From NCBI GenBank assembly GCA_033795365.1, contig JARYGU010000024.1, forward strand, positions 1-64,000: a stretch of 64,000 nucleotides of DNA, written 5' to 3'. Under the pieces are notes generated by a model. The model did no database searches. It had not been told where the DNA came from and worked only from the letters and a program-made list of their open reading frames with translations. Positions 9,453 through 18,987 of the stretch are shown piece after piece (position 1 is the first letter of the stretch; the number at the start of each line of letters is the position of its first letter). Source of the stretch: JARYGU01 sp033795365 (lineage in GTDB: Bacteria; Pseudomonadota; Alphaproteobacteria; Rhizobiales; Rhizobiaceae). The translations under genes and the position numbers were made by a program.

Positions 9453-10955
9453 TTAAGCGTCCGATGCCCAGCGGGTGAGCCCAATATCCATGGCGTGGCA
9501 ACGCCGGATGACTTCTGTGAAGGCAGGTTCGAGCTGGCGGTTGGCAGCTTCCACGCCCAGTGTATATTCTTGGAATTCCGGCATCATCGAGCGCAGCTCG
9601 GCAAGCAGCGCGGCTTCATCGACTTTGGTGAGGCGACCGTTTTCGACCACGATTTTGCCGTTGACGAAGACCTTCTCGATCGATGTTCCGTCCTCGCAAT
9701 AGACGAGATGGTTGCGGATGTCGTTGAGCGGGGAGAAATTCGCAGTCGTCATGTCGACCACAAGAAGGTCAGCCTTCTTGCCGACTTCGAGCGATCCTGT
9801 TTCCTCATGCAGCATGGCAGTCCGGGCGCCACCCAACGTCCCCATATGAAGTATCTCGGATGCCGTGAGCCAGCGGGAGGGATCGGGGTTGTTGACCTTG
9901 TGCATCAAGCCGGCCGTATGCATGACGTCGAACATGCGCGGCGTATCGTTGGAGCATATCCCGTCTGACCCCAGGCCGACATTGACGCCGGCATCGAGAA
10001 GCTTGCGCACCGGCGCTGTGCCCGAACCGAGCTTCATATTGGAGATCGCGTTATGCGCCACCGAGACACCGGCACGTCCCATGCGTGCGATGTCGTCGTC
10101 CGTCACCCAGATCGAATGGGCGATCGTTGTCCAGGGATGAAGCAGACCGAGGTCATCCATATAGGCCATCAGCGACTTGCCGTAGAATTCCGGACCGGTT
10201 ACGAACTGGACCTTCGTCTCCACGATATGTGTATGGTAGGGCGTTCCCCATTCCCGAGCCAGCTCGTTTGCCGCAAGCATAAGTTCCGGCGTGCAGCGCT
10301 GCGGCGCGGACGGCGCGAGCATGGTGCGGATGCGCCCGGACCGGCCATGGAACAGGCGGTGCGCCTCCTTTACGAAGGAGAGATAGTCGTCGACGCCCAT
10401 CGGCGTGATCTTGCCGATCTCCTCCTGAAGGTTTTGAGGAACGTAGTTCCGTGTGAACGGAATGGTGTCGAGGAAGTTGCGGTCAACGACATGCGCCGAG
10501 ACGGTCGCACGGATGCCGACGTCGTCATAGGCGGCGATCGCCGCCCCCATCAGTTCGATCTCGCTGCGGGGGCTTTCGTACAGGTCATCGGTGATGCAGG
10601 TGACGCCGAATTTCAGGGACTGCATCGCAACAAGCATGCTGCGCAGATAGATCAGCCGCGGCGGCAGAGCCTTGGCGGCGAGGATCGGGTAGGAATAGAG
10701 CATCCAGGTTTCCAAATGCATGTTGTCGTATCGCCCCTTGAAGAGCGCTTCGTTCGAATGCAGGTGGGAATTCACCAGACCCGGCATGACCAACCGGTCT
10801 GTTCCATCGACGATATCAGTTCCCTCGGGTGCCTCGACGGTTTCGCCGATCGCGGCAATACGATCGCCTTCGATAAGAAGATCGCCGCGGAAGGGCTCCG
10901 CCCCGTGGGCGCCGCCCATGGCAAGGATGGTTGCTCCCTTAATCAGTGTCGTCAT
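9453..10955 (-). CDS. Amidohydrolase family protein (AtzA/TrzA/SsnA-like deaminase)
   Basis: A 500-residue TIM-barrel metallo-hydrolase of the AtzA/guanine-deaminase/SsnA group, which remove amino or amide groups from rings. Metal ligands are seen: the HxH motif in GLVNSHLHSNE, His in YHTHIVET, His in TIAHSIWV, and Asp in GLGSDGICSND. The N- and C-terminal beta-sandwich segments are present (LIKGATILAMGG; KADLLVVDMTT). It is co-directional with the Pot-type ABC genes and creatininase, so it probably acts on the imported compound. It is cytoplasmic, with no signal peptide. Confidence 0.88.
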   Translation of the reverse strand: MTTLIKGATILAMGGAHGAEPFRGDLLIEGDRIAAIGETVEAPEGTDIVDGTDRLVMPGLVNSHLHSNEALFKGRYDNMHLETWMLYSYPILAAKALPPRLIYLRSMLVAMQSLKFGVTCITDDLYESPRSEIELMGAAIAAYDDVGIRATVSAHVVDRNFLDTIPFTRNYVPQNLQEEIGKITPMGVDDYLSFVKEAHRLFHGRSGRIRTMLAPSAPQRCTPELMLAANELAREWGTPYHTHIVETKVQFVTGPEFYGKSLMAYMDDLGLLHPWTTIAHSIWVTDDDIARMGRAGVSVAHNAISNMKLGSGTAPVRKLLDAGVNVGLGSDGICSNDTPRMFDVMHTAGLMHKVNNPDPSRWLTASEILHMGTLGGARTAMLHEETGSLEVGKKADLLVVDMTTANFSPLNDIRNHLVYCEDGTSIEKVFVNGKIVVENGRLTKVDEAALLAELRSMMPEFQEYTLGVEAANRQLEPAFTEVIRRCHAMDIGLTRWASDA

Positions 10956-10996
10956 CTGGTATCTCCATGAATGGCCGCCGCGCGAGGGCGGGTTGA

Positions 10997-12082
10997 TTAG
11001 TGGGCGACGAAATAGGCGCTCGCGGGATCCCAGCTCGCGACGACCGTATCGCCGACGGTCAGAGGATTGCTTTCCATGTCGCGGGACGACAGCTGGCTCC
11101 TTAGCGTCACGCCCCCTTCGGTCTCCACGATTGCTGTGATGGAAGCCCCCATCACCTCCAGCATCGCGATGCGACCGGAGACCTGGTTGACCGCGCCCGA
11201 GGGCGATTTCGTAATCTCGACACGGTCCATGGCAACGACCATAGACAGTGCACCCCCGACCTGTACCGGCATGTTCGTCGGCGTCGGCGTACTAAGACGG
11301 CCGATAGCGCTAACGGCCGTGACCACGGACGCGTCCACGGATTCGACTTCGACCTCGAGAATGTTCGAAGCGCCGAGAAACTCGGCGACGAAGCGATTGT
11401 CGGCGCGGCGATGGATCTGTTGCGGCGCCCCGACCTGCTGGACCGTACCCTTGTCCATGATCACGACTCGGTCGGCCATGGCGAAAGCCTCGGAATGGCT
11501 GTGGGTGACACAGACGAAAGTGATGCCGAGCTCACGATGGAGCCGTACAAGCTCGGTCTGCATGCTCACCTTGAGATGCGGGTCGAGCGCGCTGAGCGGT
11601 TCATCGAGCAGAAGGAGCTCCGGCTCCGTGGCAAGCGCTCGGGCGAGCGCGACCCGCTGACGCTGCCCGCCCGAAAGCTGATGGGGCATACGTTCGGCAA
11701 AGGCCGCAATGCCCATGCGGGCAAGCCATTCGTCAGCCTTTTCGGCGCGATCCTTGGCGATCATTCCACGCTGCTTCAGTCCGAACTCGACATTGCGGCG
11801 AACGCTCATGAACGGAAACAGTGCATAGCTTTGCCAGACGAGGGGTGTATCTCGCCGCCATGGCGCATCCTGGCTCACGTCCCGCCCCCAGATGCGAATC
11901 TGACCTTCAGTCGGCGCTTCGAGACCGGCAATCATGCGAAGCGTCGTCGTCTTGCCGCAACCTGACGGGCCCATCAGAGCAATGAACTCGCCCTTCTGAA
12001 CGGAGATCGACACGTCCGATACGGCAGATTGCTTGTCGAAGCTTTTCGATACGCCGTCGAGTTCGAGGATCGTTACGCTCAT
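10997..12082 (-). CDS. Spermidine/putrescine-type ABC transporter ATP-binding protein (PotA-like)
   Basis: A 361-residue ATPase of the CUT1/Pot group: an N-terminal nucleotide-binding domain (Walker A GPSGCGKTT, signature LSGGQRQR, Walker B LLLLDEPLSALD) and a C-terminal TOBE regulatory domain. It energises the two permeases encoded just upstream. The gap to the preceding permease gene is 15 bases. Cargo is predicted to be a cationic or amine-like compound that feeds the amidohydrolase and creatininase, by context only. Confidence 0.9.
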   Translation of the reverse strand: MSVTILELDGVSKSFDKQSAVSDVSISVQKGEFIALMGPSGCGKTTTLRMIAGLEAPTEGQIRIWGRDVSQDAPWRRDTPLVWQSYALFPFMSVRRNVEFGLKQRGMIAKDRAEKADEWLARMGIAAFAERMPHQLSGGQRQRVALARALATEPELLLLDEPLSALDPHLKVSMQTELVRLHRELGITFVCVTHSHSEAFAMADRVVIMDKGTVQQVGAPQQIHRRADNRFVAEFLGASNILEVEVESVDASVVTAVSAIGRLSTPTPTNMPVQVGGALSMVVAMDRVEITKSPSGAVNQVSGRIAMLEVMGASITAIVETEGGVTLRSQLSSRDMESNPLTVGDTVVASWDPASAYFVAH

Positions 12083-12097
12083 GTTCGCTTTCTCATC

Positions 12098-12910
12098 TTA
12101 ACGTCTGCCGGCTTTCGACCTGAAGGTGAGAGCCTGTGCGAGGATCACGAGCAACATGCTTGTCGTGAAGACCAATGTCCCAATTGCGTTGATACGGGGG
12201 CTGACCTGTCCCTGTAGTAGAGCGAGGACCCGGACCGGAAGGGTTTCGTTCTGGCCCGAGATGAACCACGCGATCATGAATTCGTCGAAGGAGACGGCGG
12301 CGGTGATGAAGATCGACGCAAGGATCGCCGGTGCGCAGAACGGAATCACGACCTCCCGCAATGTCGCCCATGGCCCCGCTCCGAGGTTCCATGCTGCCGC
12401 CTCTATGTCCGTACCCAGATCGGCCAGACGCATCCGTATCAGAACCATCGCGAACGGTGCGCTGATGACGACATGAGCTGCAATGATGCCGAAAAGGGTT
12501 CCCGACAGACCGATGCGGCCCTGAAAGGTCAGCATCGCCACCCCCATGATGACGACAGGGACTGTCGGCGGAAGAGAGGCCAGCGCCATGTAGAGACGCT
12601 TGCCGAAAAACTGAAAGCGGTAATCGACGTAAGCGGCCAGGAAGCCGATCGCCGTCGAGAGCGGAGCGACCGCCAAAGCGACCACAAGGCTGTTGACCAA
12701 GCCCCTTCGGATCATCGGATCGGCGAATACCTGCTCGTACCACGTCAGCGAGAAGCCGGCCCAGGGCAAGCTCGGGAAACGATCGGCGTTGAAGGAGAAC
12801 GCCGCCATGGAAACGATCGGCGCGAAAATGAAGGCGAAGACGACAATGGCCCAGCCGCGGAGAGACAGGAGCGCCAGGATATCGCCCATGGAACCGGTGC
12901 GCCTGCTCAT
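12098..12910 (-). CDS. Pot-type ABC transporter permease (PotC-like)
   Basis: A 270-residue inner-membrane permease of the binding-protein-dependent family with about six hydrophobic segments. The EAA-type loop is visible (DIEAAAWNLGAGPWATLREVVIP), which contacts the ATPase. The start overlaps the stop of the upstream permease by four bases. It forms the channel with that PotB-like partner in the Pot-type operon. Confidence 0.9.
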   Translation of the reverse strand: MSRRTGSMGDILALLSLRGWAIVVFAFIFAPIVSMAAFSFNADRFPSLPWAGFSLTWYEQVFADPMIRRGLVNSLVVALAVAPLSTAIGFLAAYVDYRFQFFGKRLYMALASLPPTVPVVIMGVAMLTFQGRIGLSGTLFGIIAAHVVISAPFAMVLIRMRLADLGTDIEAAAWNLGAGPWATLREVVIPFCAPAILASIFITAAVSFDEFMIAWFISGQNETLPVRVLALLQGQVSPRINAIGTLVFTTSMLLVILAQALTFRSKAGRR

Positions 12911-13773
12911 TTTGCGCTCCTGCCGTAGGCGAACTTGAGCAAGATCCCCATCATAGCCATCAGCGTGAAGATCATGGTCATGGCGACCACCGATGCTCTT
13001 GGCCAGTGATTGCCCGACTTAACCTGATCGGCCATGAGAATCGACAGCGTCGGAGGGTTGGATCCGCCCAGGAACTGCGGACTGATATAGTCGCCGAAAG
13101 CAAACACGAACGCCAGGGCGAAGGAGACCACAAGCCCGACACGCGCGGACGGGATGATGATCGAGATGACCGTCTTGAACTTGCCGCAACGCAGGTTGTA
13201 GGCCGCCTCGACCAGTTGCCGGTCGACGCCGTTCAGTGCGAAGATCTGGAGAAGGATCACAAGCGGAATCGTCAACGTCAAGTACCCGACGAGCGCACCG
13301 ACCGGAGTGTTGAGCACGGTGACAGGCGACAGTCCCAAACCGGCAAGCACGGAGTTGATGAGACCCGAGGGACTGAAGAAGATCTGCATGGAGTAGACGC
13401 GCACGGGCAGGCTTGTGAAGAATGGGATGACGAGAAGACCGATCAGCATCCGTTGGGCTGCCGGCGCGAGCCGGAACGAGATGAGGTAGGCGACCGGGAA
13501 TGCCGCGACGGCGGCAACCGCTGCTGCAAATATCGAGATCGCGAACGTGTAGAGATAGGCACTCTGAAAGAAGCCCGCGTTGAGGATCATCTTCCAGTTC
13601 GCCAGCGTGAAATCGGGCTGGAGTCGGAAATTCCGGACGGACCAGAATGTCATCATGACCAGGAACAGAAGCGGCAAGAGGAAGAAGACCAGCTGCCATA
13701 TCAGCGACGGGGCGCCGATCAGGACAGCGAAACGCCGCTTATCGGCACGGTAGCTTGCGTGAGTTTTTGACAT
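12907..13773 (-). CDS. Pot-type ABC transporter permease (PotB-like)
   Basis: A 288-residue permease with about six transmembrane segments and the conserved loop LVEAAYNLRCGKFKTVISIIIP. It lies 88 bases after the binding-protein gene and overlaps the PotC-like gene. The pair is typical of spermidine/putrescine/opine-type importers. No defect was seen. Confidence 0.9.
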   Translation of the reverse strand: MSKTHASYRADKRRFAVLIGAPSLIWQLVFFLLPLLFLVMMTFWSVRNFRLQPDFTLANWKMILNAGFFQSAYLYTFAISIFAAAVAAVAAFPVAYLISFRLAPAAQRMLIGLLVIPFFTSLPVRVYSMQIFFSPSGLINSVLAGLGLSPVTVLNTPVGALVGYLTLTIPLVILLQIFALNGVDRQLVEAAYNLRCGKFKTVISIIIPSARVGLVVSFALAFVFAFGDYISPQFLGGSNPPTLSILMADQVKSGNHWPRASVVAMTMIFTLMAMMGILLKFAYGRSAK

Positions 13774-13861
13774 CGTCCTGCCGTCCGGATCGAACGACTC
13801 CGGTTCCTGCGACTTATGAAGACGGGCGCACGTGCGTCCTCAACCCGTGCGCCCCGCGATC

Positions 13862-15010
13862 TCACATGGCCTTGAATTCGGACCAGGCGTCGTTCCAGGT
13901 TTCGATATCCTGCTGCACCGGCGTCTGGCGAATGAAGATCTTGCCGTCCTTGTATTCGTCCATCACGTTGCGCGCATCAAATGTGTGCCGCAGCTTCTTG
14001 GCGTCCTCGGGTGCATCCGCGATCATCTTCTCCCAACCCTTCTTGTTCGGGATGGATGCCCAATAGGCCGGCAGGCGCGCCGTGCGGAACTGGCCCTCTG
14101 GGGAGCTTGCGTACTGGATGTATGCCTTGGCGAGGTCCTTCTTGGGCGAACTGGAAACGATCGACATCGACTCCGTCCACTGGATGCCACCCTCATCCGG
14201 CACGACGGCATCGACCGGCACGCCTTCGTTCTGAAGGAGCAGGACCACCCAATCGCCGATACCCGGGATGACGCCCGCGGTGCCGTTGGTCAGCATCGCG
14301 AACTGGTCTGCCATGGAATAGAAGCCGTTGGTCTGCGGGCGCAGCGAGAAGAGCGTTTCCTTGAGCGTTTCGAAAGCATCCTCGGAGACGTCGAAAGGCG
14401 GCTTGTTGCCGTTGTAGAGGCTAAGGCAGCCCATGGTCGGAAGGTACCAGTCGAAGAAGCCGACCTTCCCCTTGACCTTCTCGCTCCACATCGCCTTGTA
14501 GGACTTGACATCCTTTGGAGTGAGCATGTCGGTCCGGTAGGCCATTCCCAGATAGCCGAAGCGGATCATGACGGAGTACAGCTTGTCCTCACTCCAGTGC
14601 AGCGGGAACTTCTGGAACTCAGGCCAGTAATCGGCAAGCGGATAATCCGCAGGATCCAGCTCGTCGATAAAGCCACTCTCCTGCAACATCCCTATGTACT
14701 CCGCATCGGCAAGCACGACGTCGAAGGTTCCGGGCGGGGACTGGTTCATCAAGGCGAGCATGGGTTCGCCGCCGACATACTCCTTGACCACGACCTTGAC
14801 ACCATACTGGTCTTCAAACGGCTTGACGAACGCCGGATCGCCATGGCCAGGCCAAGTGAGAACGTTGAGCACGTTCTCCTGTGCGTAGCTCTTTGTCGCC
14901 GCACCGCCCAATGCCGCGGACCCTGCGACAGCGGCTGCGCCTTTAAGGACCTGACGGCGATTGAGCATGGGTAGCAAGCCACGGAAATCGGTTACCGGAA
15001 ACTTGGTCAT
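13862..15010 (-). CDS. Pot-type ABC transporter substrate-binding protein, Tat-exported
   Basis: A 382-residue periplasmic solute-binding protein of the PotD/extracellular family 1 type. It has a twin-arginine signal (NRRQVLKGAAAVAGS) with likely cleavage after SYA, so it would be exported folded. I keep the start at 15010 because GGAG lies eight bases upstream; a second Met just before the RR motif is possible (14968). It is the first gene of the operon that ends with the amidohydrolase and creatininase. The ligand is likely an amine or small N-heterocycle by context. Confidence 0.88.
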   Translation of the reverse strand: MTKFPVTDFRGLLPMLNRRQVLKGAAAVAGSAALGGAATKSYAQENVLNVLTWPGHGDPAFVKPFEDQYGVKVVVKEYVGGEPMLALMNQSPPGTFDVVLADAEYIGMLQESGFIDELDPADYPLADYWPEFQKFPLHWSEDKLYSVMIRFGYLGMAYRTDMLTPKDVKSYKAMWSEKVKGKVGFFDWYLPTMGCLSLYNGNKPPFDVSEDAFETLKETLFSLRPQTNGFYSMADQFAMLTNGTAGVIPGIGDWVVLLLQNEGVPVDAVVPDEGGIQWTESMSIVSSSPKKDLAKAYIQYASSPEGQFRTARLPAYWASIPNKKGWEKMIADAPEDAKKLRHTFDARNVMDEYKDGKIFIRQTPVQQDIETWNDAWSEFKAM

Positions 15011-15317
15011 AGGTTTCTCCAGACTGTACGGAACAAGGTTGCGTGCGGGTCAAGGCGTCAGGTGATGACGGCAAACATGCCTGAGTGCGCTTTGCTTTTG
15101 AAAGACGAAATTCCGATTGCCGCCGATAGGAGAAAGCGATGGGTAGGCATTTTCTAAATATCCGAAAATATTAACTCATTGAAAAACAATGGCTCAAATT
15201 TATAGGCTCTGATCAATTGACCTTCCTTTAGGCACGATGCTCAAATATTGAACGATTTGACGTCTATATTTTTATTGTTTTTCTTCCCGCCATTGCAACA
15301 CCTGACAGATCGCGACA
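15011..15317. promoter_or_regulatory. Divergent control region between the Pot-type operon and the first LysR gene
   Basis: This 307-base, A/T-rich gap separates the minus-strand binding-protein gene from the plus-strand LysR gene. LysR regulators typically bind such divergent regions at T-N11-A dyads. The densest A/T part is 15150-15280. I could not fix a -35/-10 pair with confidence. Confidence 0.5.
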
Positions 15318-16277
15318 ATGGATCTTCGCCAGATTCGATATTTTCTTCAGATCGCCGAAGCCGGAAGCTTCTCCAAAGCGGCCGAACTGCTTCACGTCGC
15401 CCAACCATCCTTGAGCCAACACATCATCAACCTCGAGGAAGAGTTGGGCGTCCCCTTGCTGATACGCCACCCTCGCGGCGTTACTCCAACCGACTTCGGT
15501 CACTTGTTATCGGAACATGCACGGACGATCCTTCGGGACGTGGAGCGTTCCCGACATTCGATGCTCAACGCGGCTGAAAACCCGAGCGGAGAGGTGACGG
15601 TGGGCTTGCCGACTTCGGCCTGCCGCGGTCTTAGCGTCCCCCTGATCACAGCGGCGACGAACCAGTATCCATCGATTTCGATCCACATCATCGAAGCAAT
15701 GACCGGCAGCCTGGAAGAATGGGTACAGGCAGGCCGCATCGATGTCGCACTGCTCTACGACCGCCGAGCGTTCGAGAACCTGGAGACAAACGATGTCATG
15801 ACCGAAGAGCTTCGTCTGATCGTTCGTTCGGCGCATCCTTTCGCGAATGAACGTGCGGTAACATTTCGGGACGCGTCTACACTGCCGCTGGTCCTTCCAG
15901 CAGCCCCGAACGCGATCCGCAGCCTTGTCGAACGCAATGCAATTCGTAGCGACTCAAAACTGAACATCGCACTCAATTGCGACAGCATGGCTGCGATCAC
16001 GGAACTTGTTCAGTCGGGTTACGCAACGCTTTATCCGAGTTTTCCGATGTATCGCGAGATCGAAAGAGGAGAGTTCGTCGCCATCCCGGTCGTCAATCCG
16101 ACCCCGAAGTGGGATTTGTCGGTCGTCCTGTCGAAGAAAACCTCCAATGTCCGCGCTGCTTCCGCCGCCGCGCGGCTTGTCGGAGATGTCGCCCGCAATC
16201 TCGTTAGGCGCGGCCAGTGGGACGCGCAATTGCGTCGTAGCGGCCGCGAGCGGGCGGCTACGAGTAAGTCATCATGA
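15318..16277 (+). CDS. LysR family transcriptional regulator
   Basis: A 319-residue LysR-type regulator: the N-terminal winged helix-turn-helix (MDLRQIRYFLQIAEAGSFSK, then AAELLHVAQPSLSQHI) is followed by a two-lobe effector domain. It resembles the Nac/Cbl-like group. It is transcribed away from the Pot-type operon across a 307-base region, the usual position of a LysR activator. The next gene is a close paralogue. It probably senses the imported nitrogen compound or a metabolite. Confidence 0.9.
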   Translation: MDLRQIRYFLQIAEAGSFSKAAELLHVAQPSLSQHIINLEEELGVPLLIRHPRGVTPTDFGHLLSEHARTILRDVERSRHSMLNAAENPSGEVTVGLPTSACRGLSVPLITAATNQYPSISIHIIEAMTGSLEEWVQAGRIDVALLYDRRAFENLETNDVMTEELRLIVRSAHPFANERAVTFRDASTLPLVLPAAPNAIRSLVERNAIRSDSKLNIALNCDSMAAITELVQSGYATLYPSFPMYREIERGEFVAIPVVNPTPKWDLSVVLSKKTSNVRAASAAARLVGDVARNLVRRGQWDAQLRRSGRERAATSKSS

Positions 16278-16508
16278 TATGAGAACCCGGAAGGGCCGGC
16301 ACCTGATCTCTCGCCGGTCTCCCTCAAAGGCGATCCAGGACGTTACACCCACAATCATGGCCCCCAATCGTGAGTAGCCGCTCCAACGTGCCGATATGCG
16401 CCGATAGGGGTGTCGTCCCCGGTATACAATACTGCGATTATATCAGCCTTTCGTTGACTTTTACGAGAGGGATTCTCACAGTGAGCAGCCTCGAACTCAT
16501 CGGCAGTC

Positions 16509-17459
16509 ATGGATCTACGTCAGCTACGCTATTTCGTGCAGATTGCAGAAACCGGAAATTTTTCCCGGGCTGCGGAATATCTGCGTATCGCCCAGCCATC
16601 GCTCAGCCAACAGATCAGGAACCTGGAAGACGATCTCGGTGTCGAGTTGTTCAAACGCCATGCCCGGGGGGTAACGCTTACGGATCTCGGCCATCAGTTC
16701 TACGATCACGCCCGCAGGATTCTGCTCGGCGTTGAACGCGCCCGCGATGTCATCCAAGCGCATTCGAGCAACCCAACCGGCAAGATTTCGGTTGGCCTGC
16801 CGACGTCGGCAGCTCGCAACTTTTCGCTACCGCTGTTTCGCGCGATCGCGGAGCGTCAACCGAACATCACGCTGCATCTTGTTGAGGCAATGTCCGGCTA
16901 TCTCGACGATTTCATGCAGGCTGGTCGGCTCGACGTCGCACTTCTCTACGACCACAAGGCGTTCGAGAACGTTGCATGGACCGAGTTGATCGTCGAGGAC
17001 CACGTCCTGTTCGTGCATCCAGCGGACAGGATCGCTCGCAAGCGAGAGGTGCGTTTCAAAGATGTTTTCGACGAGCCGGTTGTGCTGCCCGGCCGGCCGC
17101 ATGTCCTGCGCAACGTGATCGAGACGCTCGCGGCCAAGTCTGACGTGGACATAAATGTGATTGACTGTGACAGTCTCCCGGCGATCTCGAAACTGATCAG
17201 TCAGGAACATTATCGTGCAATCATGCCGCATTTTGCATTCCACGAAGAGATCGAACGGCAGGAAATGGTTCCAGTCAATATTGTATCGCCGACACCGAGC
17301 TGGCGGTTGTCCGTGGTCGTCTCCGACCGCACTATGAACCCGCGGGGAAGCGCTGCAGTTGCCGCGATCATGGCCGATGTGATGAGCGAACTGGTGGCTG
17401 CCGGACGATGGAAGGCGCGGTTGCTTGATCTGAACACCCCACGCCTCACCAATTGCTGA
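16509..17459 (+). CDS. LysR family transcriptional regulator (tandem paralogue)
   Basis: A 316-residue LysR regulator closely similar to the preceding one over the whole length (MDLRQLRYFVQIAETGNFSR; AQPSLSQQIRNLEDDLGVEL; later AGRLDVALLYDHKAFEN matches AGRIDVALLYDRRAFEN). The two arose by duplication and then diverged. A 231-base gap separates them, enough for its own promoter. It may control one of the two nitrogen operons or respond to a different effector. Confidence 0.9.
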   Translation: MDLRQLRYFVQIAETGNFSRAAEYLRIAQPSLSQQIRNLEDDLGVELFKRHARGVTLTDLGHQFYDHARRILLGVERARDVIQAHSSNPTGKISVGLPTSAARNFSLPLFRAIAERQPNITLHLVEAMSGYLDDFMQAGRLDVALLYDHKAFENVAWTELIVEDHVLFVHPADRIARKREVRFKDVFDEPVVLPGRPHVLRNVIETLAAKSDVDINVIDCDSLPAISKLISQEHYRAIMPHFAFHEEIERQEMVPVNIVSPTPSWRLSVVVSDRTMNPRGSAAVAAIMADVMSELVAAGRWKARLLDLNTPRLTNC

Positions 17460-17617
17460 CCTGCAATTTCCCAGTCTTTTAACGTTCGCAATGGCGCCGA
17501 CCGACATGCTGAATCCGTCCGCGAGCTGGGTGCTGTGATTCCAGCGCAAAAAATCGGCTCCACGCCATCCAGAAAATCCGCGGCTGCGCGACAAATCCGC
17601 TTAGCCGCAATCCCCCT

Positions 17618-17854
17618 TTAAAACCTCACTTTGAGATTCGCGACAAAGCCGTGCTCCCGGGTATCTGATCCGAATTGGCCCTGATAGGAGAGGCCGAGGA
17701 TGGTACCGTCGTTCAGATCGGAATCGAGCCCTGTTTCAATCATGGCGGCATCTTCGGCAATCGGCACTCCTGCGCTGGTAAAGGCAAGCGTCGTATCAGG
17801 TATTTGGTCGCCGAAAGCATGGCAGCCATCCAGGCAAGCCATTTTTGGATCCAT
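17618..17854 (-). pseudogene. Autotransporter beta-barrel domain, C-terminal fragment
   Basis: The frame reads like the last 60 or so residues of an autotransporter outer-membrane beta-barrel: FTSAGVPIAEDAAMIETGLD, DGTILGLSYQGQFGS, and the C-terminal VANLKVRF ending in Phe as outer-membrane proteins do. The rest of the barrel and passenger are missing upstream (toward 17870), so this is a leftover of a deleted gene. The Met at 17854 is not a real start. Confidence 0.65.
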
Positions 17855-17961
17855 TGCCTCGTTTAATAACTGTCATTCCCCACCAGAAAAAGTGCCGTCT
17901 TTGCAGCTACTTGCGCGATCTCGCCTCTATAGACGGTGCTTGTTGAAATGTGAGACTCAAC

Positions 17962-18948
17962 ATGACAAGCGAAAACACGTCCATGCCTCAGGTTCAACTC
18001 GGTCGGGATGGTCCCATGATCGGCGCTCAAGGCCTCGGTTGTATGGGCATGAGCGAATTCTACGGAGAAACCGACAAAGTTGAGTCGCGGTTGACGCTGG
18101 AGAGGGCGATTGAACTCGGGATTAACATATTTGATACCGCCGACATATACGGCGTCGGTGCCAACGAGGAGCTCCTGGCTTCCTTCGTCTCGACCAACCG
18201 CGAGCGCGTCACAATCGCAACGAAATTCGGCTACTGCCGCACGCCGGAAAGCCCCGACGACTGGAGCCTTCCGGACTTCATTCGAGCGGCCGTTGACCGG
18301 TTTCTTCAGCGCCTCGGCGTCGACGTCATCGACCTCTATTACATGCATCGCCGGATCGGCAGCGTGGAGCTGGAGGATTCCATCGGTGCCATGGCCGAAC
18401 TGGTCGGAGCGGGAAAGGCGAAATGGCTCGGTTTGTCCGCTGTCAGCACGTCCGAGCTGCGCGCCGAGCATGCCGTTCATCCCATCGCGGCCCTGCAGTC
18501 GGAATGGTCGATCTCCACGCGCGATATCGAACAAGACGTGGTCCCGGCCGCGGCCGAACTCGGGGTGACGGTGGTGCCCTACTCCCCGCTTGGGCGCGGC
18601 ATGCTGACTGGCCGGGCTTTCGCTACATCCCTGACCGACACCGATGCGCGCCAGCATTTCCCAAGGTTCTCAGCCGAGAGCCGTGCGGCAAGCATGCTGC
18701 TGGTCGCAAAGATCGAGGACATCGCGTCGGCGCGCGGCGTTTCGGCGGTGCAAATTGCGATTGCCTGGCTTCATGCCCAAAGTCGCAAGCTCAAGGTCAA
18801 AACTGCGCCGATTCCGGGAACGCGGAAGCGAAGCCGTCTCTTGGAAAACGTCGCAGCGGCGTCCATGATACTTACCACGCCGGAGATGGAAGCACTCGCG
18901 CCACTCGCCTCCGCAGTAGAGGGGAGCACCGTATATGACCCGGATTGA
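17962..18948 (+). CDS. Aldo/keto reductase family oxidoreductase
   Basis: A 328-residue NADPH-dependent aldo/keto reductase of the YdbC/Tas-like group. Motifs: GLGCMGMSEFYG, NIFDTADIYG (catalytic Asp and Tyr), ATKFGY (Lys) and DLYYMHRR (His), then VVPYSPLGRGMLTGR. I prefer the ATG at 17962; an in-frame GTG at 17950 is possible. It stands alone between an autotransporter fragment and the IS481 element. The carbonyl substrate is unknown. Confidence 0.88.
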   Translation: MTSENTSMPQVQLGRDGPMIGAQGLGCMGMSEFYGETDKVESRLTLERAIELGINIFDTADIYGVGANEELLASFVSTNRERVTIATKFGYCRTPESPDDWSLPDFIRAAVDRFLQRLGVDVIDLYYMHRRIGSVELEDSIGAMAELVGAGKAKWLGLSAVSTSELRAEHAVHPIAALQSEWSISTRDIEQDVVPAAAELGVTVVPYSPLGRGMLTGRAFATSLTDTDARQHFPRFSAESRAASMLLVAKIEDIASARGVSAVQIAIAWLHAQSRKLKVKTAPIPGTRKRSRLLENVAAASMILTTPEMEALAPLASAVEGSTVYDPD

Positions 18949-18959
18949 ACAGGATCTGC

Positions 18960-18965
18960 TCTAGC
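18960..18965. repeat. Left target-site copy (TCTAGC) of the IS481 insertion
   Basis: TCTAGC here and TCTAGA at 20001-20006 flank the two inverted ends and share five of six bases. IS481-type elements are known to duplicate an NCTAGN target, which these fit. The last base differs, by mutation or by recombination between copies. Confidence 0.65.
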
Positions 18966-18987
18966 TGTGATCTTTCAGGAGGTTGTC
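18966..18987 (+). repeat. IS481 left terminal inverted repeat
   Basis: This 22-base end pairs with 19979-20000. Outer TGTG and inner GAGGTTGTC agree; about 16 of 22 positions match without gaps. Confidence 0.7.
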
